Source: Streptomyces xinghaiensis S187
Lineage (GTDB): Bacteria > Actinomycetota > Actinomycetes > Streptomycetales > Streptomycetaceae
Assembly: GCF_000220705.2 (NCBI RefSeq)
Contig: NZ_CP023202.1
Span: forward strand, 3,782,001-3,846,000
Length of the DNA stretch: 64,000 bases
Reading direction: 5' to 3'
Below, in pieces: positions 1 to 9,924 of this stretch. The translations under genes and the position numbers were made by a program. Position 1 is the first letter of the stretch; each line of letters opens with the position of its first letter. The notes under the pieces were generated by a model. It worked only from the letters and a program-made list of their open reading frames with translations, ran no database searches and was not told the DNA's origin.

Positions 1-1211
1 GGCAGATCTTCCTGGGCGAGGAGGCGCTGCTGCTCGCCGTCACCGGCATGGTCGTCTTCGCCGCCGCCTACGCCTGCGCGCGGCCGAGCGCCGCCCGTGC
101 CGTGGCCGGGCCGCTGGCGCGCGGCCTGCTGACCGGCGCCGGCGTCTGCCTGGCCCTGGTGGCGTTCCCGCTGTACTGGCAGTTCTACGGCGAGCAGAGC
201 TACGCGGCCATCAACCACGGCCCGACCGGCAACCCGCTGCTCGCGCTCGTCGAGTTCTCCGAACGCTCCCTCGCGGGCGACCCCGTGACCGCCGACCGGC
301 TCTCCCTCAACCCGACCGAGCAGAACGCCTTCTACGGCTGGCCGCTGGCCGTGCTGTTCCTCGTCGTGACGGTGACGCTGTGGCGGCGCCCCGTGGTCAA
401 GGCCCTGGCCGCCACCGTGCTCGTCGCGGCGGCCCTCTCCCTCGGCTCGGACATCTCCCTCGCCGGCACCGAGGGCGCGGCGACCGTCCCCGGCCCCTGG
501 CGGCTTCTCGACGGGCTGCCGCTCTTCGAATCGGTGATCGAATCCCGGTACGCGATGGTGTGCGCCCCGCCCCTCGGGATGCTGCTGGCGCTCGGCTGGA
601 CCGCCGTCTCGGATGCCGCCGCGGCCGCCCGTTCGGCGTCGTCCGCGCCCGACGACCGGGCCCGCCGCGACCGGGCCGTCCTCATCCGGGTCGCGGGCGC
701 CCTGGCGCTCTGCGCCGCGCTGCTGCCCGTCGCGCCCACGCCGCTGGAGACCACCGAACGGCCGGCCGTGCCGACGGTGGTGACGAGCGGCGCCTGGCGT
801 TCGTATGTGAAGCCCGGCGAGTCGCTGGTGCCCGTACCGCTGCCCTCGCCCGGTGAGGCGAGCGCCCTGCGCTGGCAGATCGAGGCGGACTTCGCCTTCC
901 CGCTGCCCGCCGGCTACTTCATGGGCCCCGCCGGCCCGCGGATCCCGGGGCAGGGCAGCCCGCCCGGCTACTACGGAGCCGTCCCGCGCCCGACCGGCGA
1001 GATGCTGTGGGACGTGCGCTGGAGCGGCCGGGTGCCCGCCATCGGGCCCGAGGAGCGCCGGGCCGCCCGCGAGGACCTCGCCTTCTGGCGGGCGGGCGCC
1101 CTGGTCCTCCAGCGCCAGCCGAACGACACGGCCCTGCGCGCCACGCTCGACCGGCTGCTCGACGAGCCGGGACGGCCGGTCGGCGACGCCTGGGTCTGGG
1201 ACGTCCCGTAA
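1..1211 (+). CDS. Integral membrane protein, C-terminal part (GT-C-like), truncated by window edge
   Basis: The frame is already open at the left edge (it reads Gln-Ile-Phe-Leu-Gly before the first Met), so only the C-terminal part, about 403 residues, is visible. There are several hydrophobic helices in the first 230 visible residues and another around the Ala/Leu-rich stretch near 690-740 nt, with short loops rich in Arg. The last third is a soluble extracytoplasmic-looking domain rich in Pro/Gly with aromatic GYY/GYF motifs. This layout, several TM helices followed by an outside domain, is typical of large actinobacterial membrane glycosyltransferases of the GT-C type, but no catalytic motif is visible here. 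The functional call is therefore an inference. It ends with TAA shortly before the next gene. Confidence 0.6.
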   Translation, partial: QIFLGEEALLLAVTGMVVFAAAYACARPSAARAVAGPLARGLLTGAGVCLALVAFPLYWQFYGEQSYAAINHGPTGNPLLALVEFSERSLAGDPVTADRLSLNPTEQNAFYGWPLAVLFLVVTVTLWRRPVVKALAATVLVAAALSLGSDISLAGTEGAATVPGPWRLLDGLPLFESVIESRYAMVCAPPLGMLLALGWTAVSDAAAAARSASSAPDDRARRDRAVLIRVAGALALCAALLPVAPTPLETTERPAVPTVVTSGAWRSYVKPGESLVPVPLPSPGEASALRWQIEADFAFPLPAGYFMGPAGPRIPGQGSPPGYYGAVPRPTGEMLWDVRWSGRVPAIGPEERRAAREDLAFWRAGALVLQRQPNDTALRATLDRLLDEPGRPVGDAWVWDVP

Positions 1212-1349
1212 ACGGGCAGAACGGGCAACGGAGGGCCCGGAGGCGGCGCTTCCGGCCGTTCCGCCCGGCTCCACCCCGTGCCGCCGCCCGCGCGGCGGCC
1301 CCGCCCATTACGCTGATCCGACCATCGTGCCGACCCGGACAGAGAGCGA

Positions 1350-2009
1350 GTGCTCGTGGCGTGTGATCTGTGGCTCGTCCCGCTCGTCGATGTGCTGTGC
1401 CAGAGCCCCGACAACCCCTTCGCCGAAGAGATCGCGGTCTACGACAAGGCCCTGCGCGAGGCGGGGCTGCCCCCCGTTCCCGTGTTCGGCTACATGCCCG
1501 GCCTGAGCGGGGACGTCGCCCCCGTCGCCGGCTTCGACTACGACGCGCTGCACTTCCTGCGCCGCGCCTATCTGCTCCAGGTCTGCGGGCTGCCGGTCAC
1601 CCCGGTGGACGAACTCGGCGGCGACTACGAACAGTTGCTGGAGATGTTCGAGACCACCGCGCAGCAGTCGCACCTGGTCTGGCACTACGACCACGCCGGC
1701 GCCTACGTCCCGGTCGACTTCACCCAGCCGCTGTCGAACGAGGAACTCCTCGGCGGCGGCGGCCCGCTGGGCTCCGCCCACGGCCTGCTCCGCGAACTGG
1801 AGGCGGTCGCCCCGGCGATCGGCATCGACCCGGTCAACCCGCCGATGGCGCCCGCGCCGCCGGGCCGCCCCACCAGCCTGGAGGAGCCCGCGGTCACCGT
1901 CCCGTACGAGGACAGCAGCCCGTACGCCCGCGAACGGCATGTGTGGCTGGGCCTGAACGCGGCGGCGACCCGGAGCCTCAGCCAGGGGTCGATGATCGTC
2001 TTCAGCTGA
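1350..2009 (+). CDS. Conserved hypothetical protein, 219 aa
   Basis: GTG start, 219 residues. The composition is acidic and typical of a soluble protein (many Asp/Glu, moderate Pro). There is no signal peptide, TM segment or recognisable catalytic motif. The N-terminus (LVACDLWLVPLVDVLCQSPD) and a Pro-rich stretch near residue 165 are the most distinctive parts. The upstream gene ends 138 bases earlier and the next gene runs in the opposite direction, so it is probably monocistronic. It has the codon bias of a real Streptomyces gene and looks like a genus-level conserved protein, but I cannot assign a function. Confidence 0.75.
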   Translation: MLVACDLWLVPLVDVLCQSPDNPFAEEIAVYDKALREAGLPPVPVFGYMPGLSGDVAPVAGFDYDALHFLRRAYLLQVCGLPVTPVDELGGDYEQLLEMFETTAQQSHLVWHYDHAGAYVPVDFTQPLSNEELLGGGGPLGSAHGLLRELEAVAPAIGIDPVNPPMAPAPPGRPTSLEEPAVTVPYEDSSPYARERHVWLGLNAAATRSLSQGSMIVFS

Positions 2010-2182
2010 CCGGTCACCCGGAACCGGGACACCCGGGCCCCGCGCCCGCCCGGCCCGTACCGCAGCCCGGCGGTACGGGCCGCGGCCGTCCCTGCGGGGC
2101 GGGGGCGGGCCGCCGCCTCCGGGCCACCGCCCCCCTTCCGAGCCGCCGCCCTTCCGAGCCGCCGCCCTTCCGAGCCGCCCCG

Positions 2183-2905
2183 CTACCGCGGCGGCTCGGG
2201 CGGCCGCTGCCGGGGCATGTTGGGCCGGGTGCCCGGCGGCAGCTGGAAGCGGGTGACCGTACGGCCCTCCTGCCGACCCCAGGGCACCAGCGACTGGGTG
2301 AGCAGCGGTGCCGAACCGGACCGGAACTCCACCATCCAGTCCGCCGTCTCGAACCGCACGAGCTCGGACACGTCCTCCGAGAAGCGCCGCAGCACCGACA
2401 GGCAGCGCTCGGCGGCCTCGCTCGCCGTGCCCTCCGTCGGGCCGAGCACCTCGCGGACGCTCTCCGAGGCCCAGTCGAACTGCAGCGCCTCCAGCCGGCG
2501 CTGCACGGCCTGCGCTGTGGCGACGTTCCGCATCCAGCCGGACGTCAGTCCGAAGTAGCGGTCGCAGACCACGCAGGCGGCGGCGCCGACCAGCGCGGCA
2601 CAGCCCCAGGCCGCGCCGTGGCCGACCGCGCCGGTCAGCTCCAGCAGCGGCAGCGAGAAGCCGGCCGTGGCCAGCAGGGCGCTGCCGGTCCGCAGCAGCC
2701 TGGCGCCGCGGCGCTTCCAGCCGCGGTCGGCGAGATACCACTCGGAGGTGCGCAGCGCACGCTCCTCCACCCAGCGGTACAGCTCGTCGAGCCGTTCCGC
2801 GGGCTCTCCCCAGTCACCGAGCGGAAGAGGACGGCCGAGCAGATCGCCCTGCCGCCCACCGTCCTTCGGGGGAGGCCCCTCGGGCTGCATTTCCGGCTGG
2901 CTCAC
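2183..2905 (-). CDS. SLATT domain two-TM protein
   Basis: 240 residues from a GTG start at 2905. A start further upstream is possible but would add Arg/Pro-rich low-complexity sequence. After a Pro-rich N-terminus comes a helical region (about residues 33-65, ELYRWVEERALRTSEWYLADR), then two TM helices (about 70-90 and 97-114), then a long amphipathic C-terminal helical region. This architecture, with the conserved WYL...R..K. motif before the first TM, fits the SLATT family (SMODS and SLOG-associating two-TM effector domain). In defence operons SLATT proteins are proposed pore-forming effectors next to nucleotide-sensing partners. Here the gene stands alone, divergent from purD, with no cyclase or SLOG partner visible. 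Confidence 0.7.
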   Translation of the reverse strand: MSQPEMQPEGPPPKDGGRQGDLLGRPLPLGDWGEPAERLDELYRWVEERALRTSEWYLADRGWKRRGARLLRTGSALLATAGFSLPLLELTGAVGHGAAWGCAALVGAAACVVCDRYFGLTSGWMRNVATAQAVQRRLEALQFDWASESVREVLGPTEGTASEAAERCLSVLRRFSEDVSELVRFETADWMVEFRSGSAPLLTQSLVPWGRQEGRTVTRFQLPPGTRPNMPRQRPPEPPR

Positions 2906-3384
2906 CCGTGTGCTCCCTCTGTGGTCGCTCTGTGGTCGGCGGTGCTGCCCGCAAGGATGCCGTCGTTCCGCGTCCGATGGGACACGGGGGACGGGCGGGA
3001 ACCGCGTGACGGCTGCTGCGCGCCACCCTTCATACCGCCGAATGGTGGGGCTCACCTGCGATACGGCTCGATTTACCCACAGATGAGGCCTGTGATCAGG
3101 TATAGAGCCCGATTCGATCACCCGAAAGGGTGGTGGCCGCCGGAAGACGGGATACGCCCCGCGCGCCACCGCGATGCTGGCCGCGGGCGCGGTGCGTGTG
3201 CCGCGTGGGGCCCGAAGGGCTCCGGATCCCCTCAACTCGCCTGCGCGGCACGGCTCGTGGCCGCCCCGGAGACCGCCCGGCGGGCCGGGACGGGCGCGCG
3301 TACCGCCGCGGATCCGGACGGCCCGGGCGCGCGGCCGTGAGACGGCCCGGCGGGCCCGCACCGGCGGCGGCTACCCTGAGCCGC
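2906..3384. other. Divergent intergenic region between SLATT gene and purD
   Basis: About 480 bases with no convincing gene. The part from 3040 to 3130 has a lower GC content than its surroundings (around TTTACCCACAGATGAG and GGTATAGAGC), consistent with promoters for one or both divergent genes. Just before purD, TACCCT (3372-3377) lies seven bases from the GTG, so the purD transcript may be leaderless. Assignments are by eye. Confidence 0.4.
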
Positions 3385-4665
<1,281 letters not shown>

Positions 4666-5003
4666 CACACCCGTCCACCCGCCGGAGCCCCGGGCCCCTG
4701 GCCCCTTCGCCGCGCCGCGCGCGGCCGGAGGAGCCCGGGGCCCTCGCGGTGTCGCGCAAGTGTCCCGGAAACCAAGCCCGGGGGAATGAGCTCTGACCAA
4801 AGCCATTCCATCGAGTGACCGCCCGGAGGTACTGCTGACGTACACCCGCCCGGCCGCTTAGGGTGCCCGCTGACGGCCCCGTACCGGTTCCCGACCGGAC
4901 GGGAGCCCGTTGCGGCAACCGGACCACCGGCGTTGCGGTCGCCGTGCCCGGTGCCACAGTGGGGGTGGGGAACAGTCGGCAGACCAGCAGGGAGTGAGTT
5001 TCG
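4666..5003. other. Intergenic region after purD, no gene seen
   Basis: About 340 bases. No coding frame with plausible codon use. It is moderately GC-rich and likely contains the purD 3' end and the promoter of the next gene. A GGGAG ribosome site lies just before the TTG at 5004. Confidence 0.4.
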
Positions 5004-6944
5004 TTGGCGTCCGAACCGGCCGGTGCGGAGCCCGGAATGCGGGTGGCGCGCACCCGGGCCCTGGCGGTCCTCCACGTCCGCGGTACGGCGGTGGCCGCCG
5101 TGCTGCTCCCGGCCGCCGTCGCGATCGTGCTGTTCGCCGCCGCGGCCTCCGGCCTGGCCACCGGCGCGGGCTGGGACACGGCCCGCTGGGCGGTCACCGC
5201 GCTGGCCCTGGCCGTGCTGCTCCCAGCGGTGGTCACCGCGGCCGTCGTGGCGCGGGCCCGGCCCGCGGTCAGCCCGACCGTGGCGATCCGGGAGGAGACC
5301 GCCCCCGATCTCTACCGGCTCGTCCGCGAACTCGCCGACCGGCTCGGTGTCCCCGCGCCGTCGGCCATAGCGACCACCCCCGACTGCGACAGCTGGCTGG
5401 AGGACCGGGCGCATCTCGCGCGCCGGGCGCCCCTCCGCGGCCTCCGTGCCCTCCTCGGCCGGCCCGGCCGCCGCGGTCTCCGCCGGGGCGGGGATCCGGG
5501 GAGCCCGGCGGTACCGCCGGGGGACCGGCGCTTCCGGCGCCCCGCTCCCGAGCCGCCGGAGCTGGTCATCGGCTCGCCGTTCCTGTGGTGGATGCGGGTG
5601 GCCGAGCTGCGGGCGCTGCTCGCCCCCGTGGTCGCCGGGACGGGCCCCTCGGCGCAGCCCGACATAGCGGCCGCCCGGCGCTTCGTCCGCGGTCTGGACG
5701 CTGCCGTGGCCGTCGCCGCCCGCCACCGGGCGCTCGCCGTCACCGGCTGGGCGGCCCGGACCCTGCTGCGCGCCTGCCGCGCCCACGCGGCGGAGATGGA
5801 GCGCGGGGTCGCCGCCGCCGCGTCGGCCCGCGCCCAGGCGGTCGACTACGGCCTGCGGATCGTCGCCCAGGAGCAGGTCGGCCTCGCCTACGCGGGCTGG
5901 GACCGGCTGCTGACCCGGGTGGCGCTCCCGGCCTGGCGGATGGGCCGCTGGCCGTCCCGGCTCGACGCCGGGGTGGTCTCCGCGCTGACCGAGCTGTCCC
6001 GGCGGGACCGGCTCGCCGAGGGCTTCGCCTCCCGGCTGGGCGAGCGCCCGGCCTGCGATCTGCTGGAGGAGCCCGGGCTCGTCGACGAGGCGGCGTCGCT
6101 GCTGGCGGCCCGGCTGTTCCACGGCGGCCCGGCGGAGCGCGGGCCCGGCTGGGCGCCGGTCGACTGGGAGACGTATCCGGAGGAGATCGTGGACCGCAAG
6201 TGGCGGCTGGACGCCGCCCGCCTCCAGCGGGTCCTCGACGAACTCCCGCCCGCCGACGGCCCCGGGATCCCCCGGGGACCGGCCGGGCCGGAGGCCGCGG
6301 TGACGGCCGGGGCGGCGCCCGCGGCGGCCGGGGCCGCGCCCGCGGTGACGCCCGCGGCGGCGTCGGGGCAGACGGCGGGGGCGGTGCCCGGGGCGGCGCC
6401 CCTGGAGGCGGCCGCGGTGACACCCGCGGAGGCCGCCGGACCGCCCTTCGGCGGCCCCACCCTCGCCCGCGTGCTGGACCGGCTCACCGGCGGACGGGTG
6501 GCGGACGACGGCGGGCCGGGCGAGCGGCTGGCCGCGCGTCTCGACGCGGAACTCCACCGAGAGGAGCGGGAACGGGACCGGCCCGGCGCAGCCGGCGGCG
6601 CGTCGGCGGACGGCGGTCCGGCGCTCTCCGCGGAGGGCCCGGGGGGAGCGGAGCCCCGCGGAGCGGACGCGGTACCGCTCTTCCCGCTCCAGGTCCCGCG
6701 CTCCGGCAAGGAACTGCTGGTCGACCATGTGACGGCCATGGTCTGCTGCGCGGCGGTGGACACCGCCGGCGCGGCACCGGGTCTTGACTGGCTCGACGGC
6801 CCCGTGCTGTTGTTCGGCGACAACCGGGGGGCCGACCTCGGAGGCCCGGTGCTGCGCCTCGTCGAAGAGGGGGACGACACCGAGCTGCGGAGCTGGCTGA
6901 ACGAGGCGGGGGTGCGCCCGGACAAGCCCGTGCGCCTCGTCTGA
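5004..6944 (+). CDS. Membrane protein resembling an M48 peptidase without its zinc site
   Basis: 646 residues from a TTG start preceded by GGGAGTGAG; an ATG at 5037 is the alternative. Two TM helices lie near residues 28-50 and 62-82. Next come a segment like the M48 peptidase N-domain (LYRLVRELADRLGVPAPSAI) and then ELVIGSPFLWWMRVAELRAL, where M48 enzymes have strand-helix-HExxH. Here the position reads ELRALLAPVVAGT (about 201-213), so neither zinc histidine nor the catalytic Glu is present. A later helix with QAVDYGLRIVAQE sits where the third-ligand helix would be. The C-terminal 250 residues are Ala/Gly-rich and low in complexity, ending in a small conserved-looking domain. I infer an inactive, structural M48-like protein. 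The fold call needs structure prediction. Confidence 0.6.
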   Translation: MASEPAGAEPGMRVARTRALAVLHVRGTAVAAVLLPAAVAIVLFAAAASGLATGAGWDTARWAVTALALAVLLPAVVTAAVVARARPAVSPTVAIREETAPDLYRLVRELADRLGVPAPSAIATTPDCDSWLEDRAHLARRAPLRGLRALLGRPGRRGLRRGGDPGSPAVPPGDRRFRRPAPEPPELVIGSPFLWWMRVAELRALLAPVVAGTGPSAQPDIAAARRFVRGLDAAVAVAARHRALAVTGWAARTLLRACRAHAAEMERGVAAAASARAQAVDYGLRIVAQEQVGLAYAGWDRLLTRVALPAWRMGRWPSRLDAGVVSALTELSRRDRLAEGFASRLGERPACDLLEEPGLVDEAASLLAARLFHGGPAERGPGWAPVDWETYPEEIVDRKWRLDAARLQRVLDELPPADGPGIPRGPAGPEAAVTAGAAPAAAGAAPAVTPAAASGQTAGAVPGAAPLEAAAVTPAEAAGPPFGGPTLARVLDRLTGGRVADDGGPGERLAARLDAELHREERERDRPGAAGGASADGGPALSAEGPGGAEPRGADAVPLFPLQVPRSGKELLVDHVTAMVCCAAVDTAGAAPGLDWLDGPVLLFGDNRGADLGGPVLRLVEEGDDTELRSWLNEAGVRPDKPVRLV

Positions 6945-7145
6945 CGGGCCGGTGGTACGGCGCCGGTAAACGACCGCACGGAAATCGAACACGGCAATTC
7001 ACGACGACCGGTGACGCAATGCGCGCGGAATGTGATGTGCTGTCACGTATGGCCGTGTCTCCCGCCGCGCCGGGGAATGTCGTGCACAACGGGCGCGGCG
7101 GCGGAGCACGGTCCGGAGAACGCGGTGCGGGGAGGGGAACGTTCG

Positions 7146-8642
7146 ATGGGTACCGATCACATCCGGCGCTGGGAGTCGGGGGCCCTCGCGCACGCGGTCA
7201 CGGACCCGTTCGGCCAGGGCCCGCTGCCCTGGCTCCGCGGCAGCGAGAACTACTTCGACGACACGGGCCGCATCGTCCCCTGGTACGTCGACCCGGCCGT
7301 CGCCCTCGACGAGCCGCCCGGCATCCCCCGGCCCCGCCGCGGCTCCGGCAGTTCCTCCCCGCGCACGGCCGACGACGTCCACCAGCAGATCAAAGGATTC
7401 GTCTCCACCGGCGCGGTCGCCCCGGGCGAGGCCCTGGACTTCCACATCGCGGTCAACCCGCCCCAGCAGTTCGGCGTGGACATCTACCGCATCGGCCACT
7501 ACGCCGGTGACGGCGCGGCGAAGATCACCACCAGTCCGCGGCTCTCCGGGATCGCCCAGCCCGCGCCGCTCACCGCCGACCGCACGGTCTCCTGCCACCA
7601 CTGGTGGCTCTCCTGGCGGCTGCACGTCCCCTCCTACTGGAGCACCGGCGCCTACGTCGCCGTCCTCACCACCGCCGACGGCTACCGCAGCCACGTCCCG
7701 TTCACCGTCCGCGACGACCACCCCGCGGACCTGCTGCTGGTGCTGCCCGAGGTCACCTGGCAGGCGTACAACCTCTTCCCGGAGGACGGCCGCACCGGCG
7801 CCAGCCTCTACCACGCCTGGGACGAGCAGGGCCGGCTGCTGGGCGAGGAGGACGCGGCGGTCACCATCTCCTTCGACCGCCCCTACGCCGGCGCCGGGCT
7901 GCCCCTGCACGTCGGCCACGCCTACGACTTCATCCGCTGGGCCGAGCGCTACGGCTACGACCTGGCCTACGCCGACACCCGCGACCTGCACGCCGGCCGC
8001 GTCGACCCCAGCCGCTACCGGGGCCTGGTCTTCCCCGGCCACGACGAGTACTGGACCGTCCCCATGCGCCGCGCCGCCGAGCGCGCCCGGGACGGCGGCA
8101 CCTCCCTCGTCTTCCTCTCCGCCAACACCATGTACTGGCAGGTGGAGCTCTCCCCGTCGGCCTCCGGCGTCCCCGACCGCCTGCTGACCTGCCGCAAGCG
8201 CCAGGGACCGGGCCGTTCCGCCCTCTGGCGCGAACAGGGCGCCCCGGAGCAGCAGTTGCTCGGCATCCAGTACCTCGGCCACGTCCCCGAACCCCATCCG
8301 CTGATCGTGCGGAACGCCGGGCACTGGCTGTGGGAGGCCACCGGGGCCGGCGAGGGCGACGAACTGCCCGGGCTCGTCGCGGGCGAGGCCGACCGCTACT
8401 TCCCCCGCACCGCCCTGCCCGAGCACACCCACCGCAAGCTCCTGGCCCACTCCCCGTACGAGGACCGGGCGGGCGCCCTCCGCCACCAGGAGACCTCGAT
8501 CTACCGCGCCCCCAGTGGCGCCCTGGTCTTCGCCTCCGGCACCTTCGCCTGGTCCCCGGCGCTCGACCGGCCCGGTCACACGGACCCGCGCGTCCAGCGG
8601 GCCACGGCCAACCTCCTCGACCGCATCTGCAAACGGGACTGA
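7146..8642 (+). CDS. N,N-dimethylformamidase large-subunit-like protein
   Basis: 498 residues from the ATG at 7146, with a GGGGAGGGGAACG ribosome site just upstream. The protein has no signal peptide or TM helix. A first half with all-beta character (VDIYRIGHYAGDGAAKI, YVAVLTTADGYRSHVPF) precedes a Rossmann-like C-terminal part with LVLPEVTWQAYNLF, YDLAYADTRDLHAG and RGLVFPGHDEYWT. These blocks match the C-terminal domain family named after the dimethylformamidase beta subunit, related to class I glutamine amidotransferase folds. The substrate in Streptomyces is unknown. The gene lies between the M48-like gene and purC in the same direction, with no obvious purine role. Confidence 0.75.
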   Translation: MGTDHIRRWESGALAHAVTDPFGQGPLPWLRGSENYFDDTGRIVPWYVDPAVALDEPPGIPRPRRGSGSSSPRTADDVHQQIKGFVSTGAVAPGEALDFHIAVNPPQQFGVDIYRIGHYAGDGAAKITTSPRLSGIAQPAPLTADRTVSCHHWWLSWRLHVPSYWSTGAYVAVLTTADGYRSHVPFTVRDDHPADLLLVLPEVTWQAYNLFPEDGRTGASLYHAWDEQGRLLGEEDAAVTISFDRPYAGAGLPLHVGHAYDFIRWAERYGYDLAYADTRDLHAGRVDPSRYRGLVFPGHDEYWTVPMRRAAERARDGGTSLVFLSANTMYWQVELSPSASGVPDRLLTCRKRQGPGRSALWREQGAPEQQLLGIQYLGHVPEPHPLIVRNAGHWLWEATGAGEGDELPGLVAGEADRYFPRTALPEHTHRKLLAHSPYEDRAGALRHQETSIYRAPSGALVFASGTFAWSPALDRPGHTDPRVQRATANLLDRICKRD

Positions 8643-8813
8643 GGCGGGGGCCGGGCACGGGCCGGGTACGGCCGAGTGCGCCGGGCAGGCGGAGAGGGAC
8701 GGCCGGAGCGGCCCCGGACGGGCTTCCCGTCCGCAGGAGCACCCTGGACGGGCCGCGCCGACGCCTATGCGGAAGAATCGGAAGCTGTCCAGGACCGACC
8801 GATGGAGGGCAGT

Positions 8814-9767
8814 GTGTCCGGATTCGTAGGGAAACCCGAGCCGGTGCAGGTACCCGGCCTGGTACATCTGCACACCGGCAAGGTGCGCGATCTGTACCGG
8901 AACGAGGCCGGTGACCTGGTGATGGTGGCCAGTGACCGCATCTCGGCCTATGACTGGGTGCTGCCCACCGAGATCCCCGGCAAGGGCCGCGTCCTCACCC
9001 AGCTCTCCCTGTGGTGGTTCGACCTCCTCGCCGACCTCGTCCCGAACCACGTGCTGAGCACCGAACTCCCCGAGGGCGCCCCCGCCGACTGGGAGGGCCG
9101 CACCACGATCTGCCGCTCGCTGCGGATGGTCCCGGTCGAGTGCGTCGCCCGCGGCTATCTGACCGGCTCCGGCCTCGCCGAGTACGAGCGCGACCGCACG
9201 GTCTGCGGGCTCGCCCTCCCCGAGGGCCTCACCGACGGCTCCGAGCTGCCCGCGCCGATCTTCACCCCGGCGACCAAGGCCGCCGTCGGCGACCACGACG
9301 AGAACGTCAGCTACGAGGAGGCCGCCCGCCGGGTCGGCGCCGACACCGCCGCCCGGCTGCGGCAGACCACCCTCGCCGTCTACAGCCGGGCCCGGGAGGT
9401 GGCCCGCGAGCGCGGCATCATCCTCGCCGACACCAAGTTCGAGTTCGGCTTCGTGGAGACGGGCGGCGGGAGCGGGGCCGCCGGCGAGGGCGGCAACGAG
9501 CTCGTCGGTGACCGGGACCTGCTGCTCGCGGACGAGGTCCTCACCCCCGACTCCTCCCGCTTCTGGCCCGCGGACCAGTGGGAGCCCGGACGCGCCCAGC
9601 CGTCCTTCGACAAGCAGTTCGTCCGGGACTGGCTGACCTCCCCCGCCTCCGGCTGGGACCGGCACGGTGAGCAGCCGCCGCCGGAACTCCCCGCCGAGAT
9701 CGTCGAGCGCACGGCGGCGAAGTACATCGAGGCGTACGAGCGGCTGACCGGCACGGCCTGGTCGTAA
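8814..9767 (+). CDS. purC: Phosphoribosylaminoimidazole-succinocarboxamide synthase (SAICAR synthetase)
   Basis: PurC ligates aspartate to CAIR, making SAICAR. 317 residues. I chose the GTG at 8814 because GGAGGG (8804-8809) precedes it and the protein then starts VSGFVGKPEPVQVPGL, as in related PurC proteins; the ATG at 8802 would use that same sequence as coding. Seen motifs: HTGKVRDLY, SDRISAYDWVLPTEIPGKG, MVPVECVARGYLTGSG and ILADTKFEFGF, covering the ATP and CAIR sites. A short Gly/Ser-rich insertion (GGGSGAAGEGGNEL) follows the last of these. A strong hairpin terminator follows the stop. Confidence 0.97.
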   Translation: MSGFVGKPEPVQVPGLVHLHTGKVRDLYRNEAGDLVMVASDRISAYDWVLPTEIPGKGRVLTQLSLWWFDLLADLVPNHVLSTELPEGAPADWEGRTTICRSLRMVPVECVARGYLTGSGLAEYERDRTVCGLALPEGLTDGSELPAPIFTPATKAAVGDHDENVSYEEAARRVGADTAARLRQTTLAVYSRAREVARERGIILADTKFEFGFVETGGGSGAAGEGGNELVGDRDLLLADEVLTPDSSRFWPADQWEPGRAQPSFDKQFVRDWLTSPASGWDRHGEQPPPELPAEIVERTAAKYIEAYERLTGTAWS

Positions 9768-9778
9768 ACCGAACGCCG

Positions 9779-9809
9779 GAGGGCCCCGGTCGTGATGACC
9801 GGGGCCCTC
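9779..9809. terminator. Bidirectional hairpin terminator, purC / tRNA-Gly
   Basis: A 13-bp perfect stem (GAGGGCCCCGGTC and its complement) with loop GTGAT. It lies between the ends of purC (+) and tRNA-Gly(GCC) (-), so it can serve both. A close relative of this hairpin follows the second tRNA-Gly(GCC) at 14184-14214. Confidence 0.8.
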
Positions 9810-9817
9810 GGGGAACG

Positions 9818-9890
9818 AGCGGACGACGAGATTCGAACTCGCGACCCTCACCTTGGCAAGGTGATGCTCTACCAACTGAGCCACGTCCGC
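9818..9890 (-). tRNA. tRNA-Gly(GCC), copy 1
   Basis: On the minus strand the acceptor arms GCGGACG/CGTCCGC, D-arm GCTCAGTTGGTAGAGC, anticodon loop TTGCCAA (anticodon GCC) and a canonical T-arm with TTCGAAT are all present. No CCA is encoded. The tRNA body is identical to the copy at 14221-14293. Confidence 0.97.
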
Positions 9891-9924
9891 CTGCGCCGCA
9901 CGTCGCCGTGTGGTGCGCCTCCCA

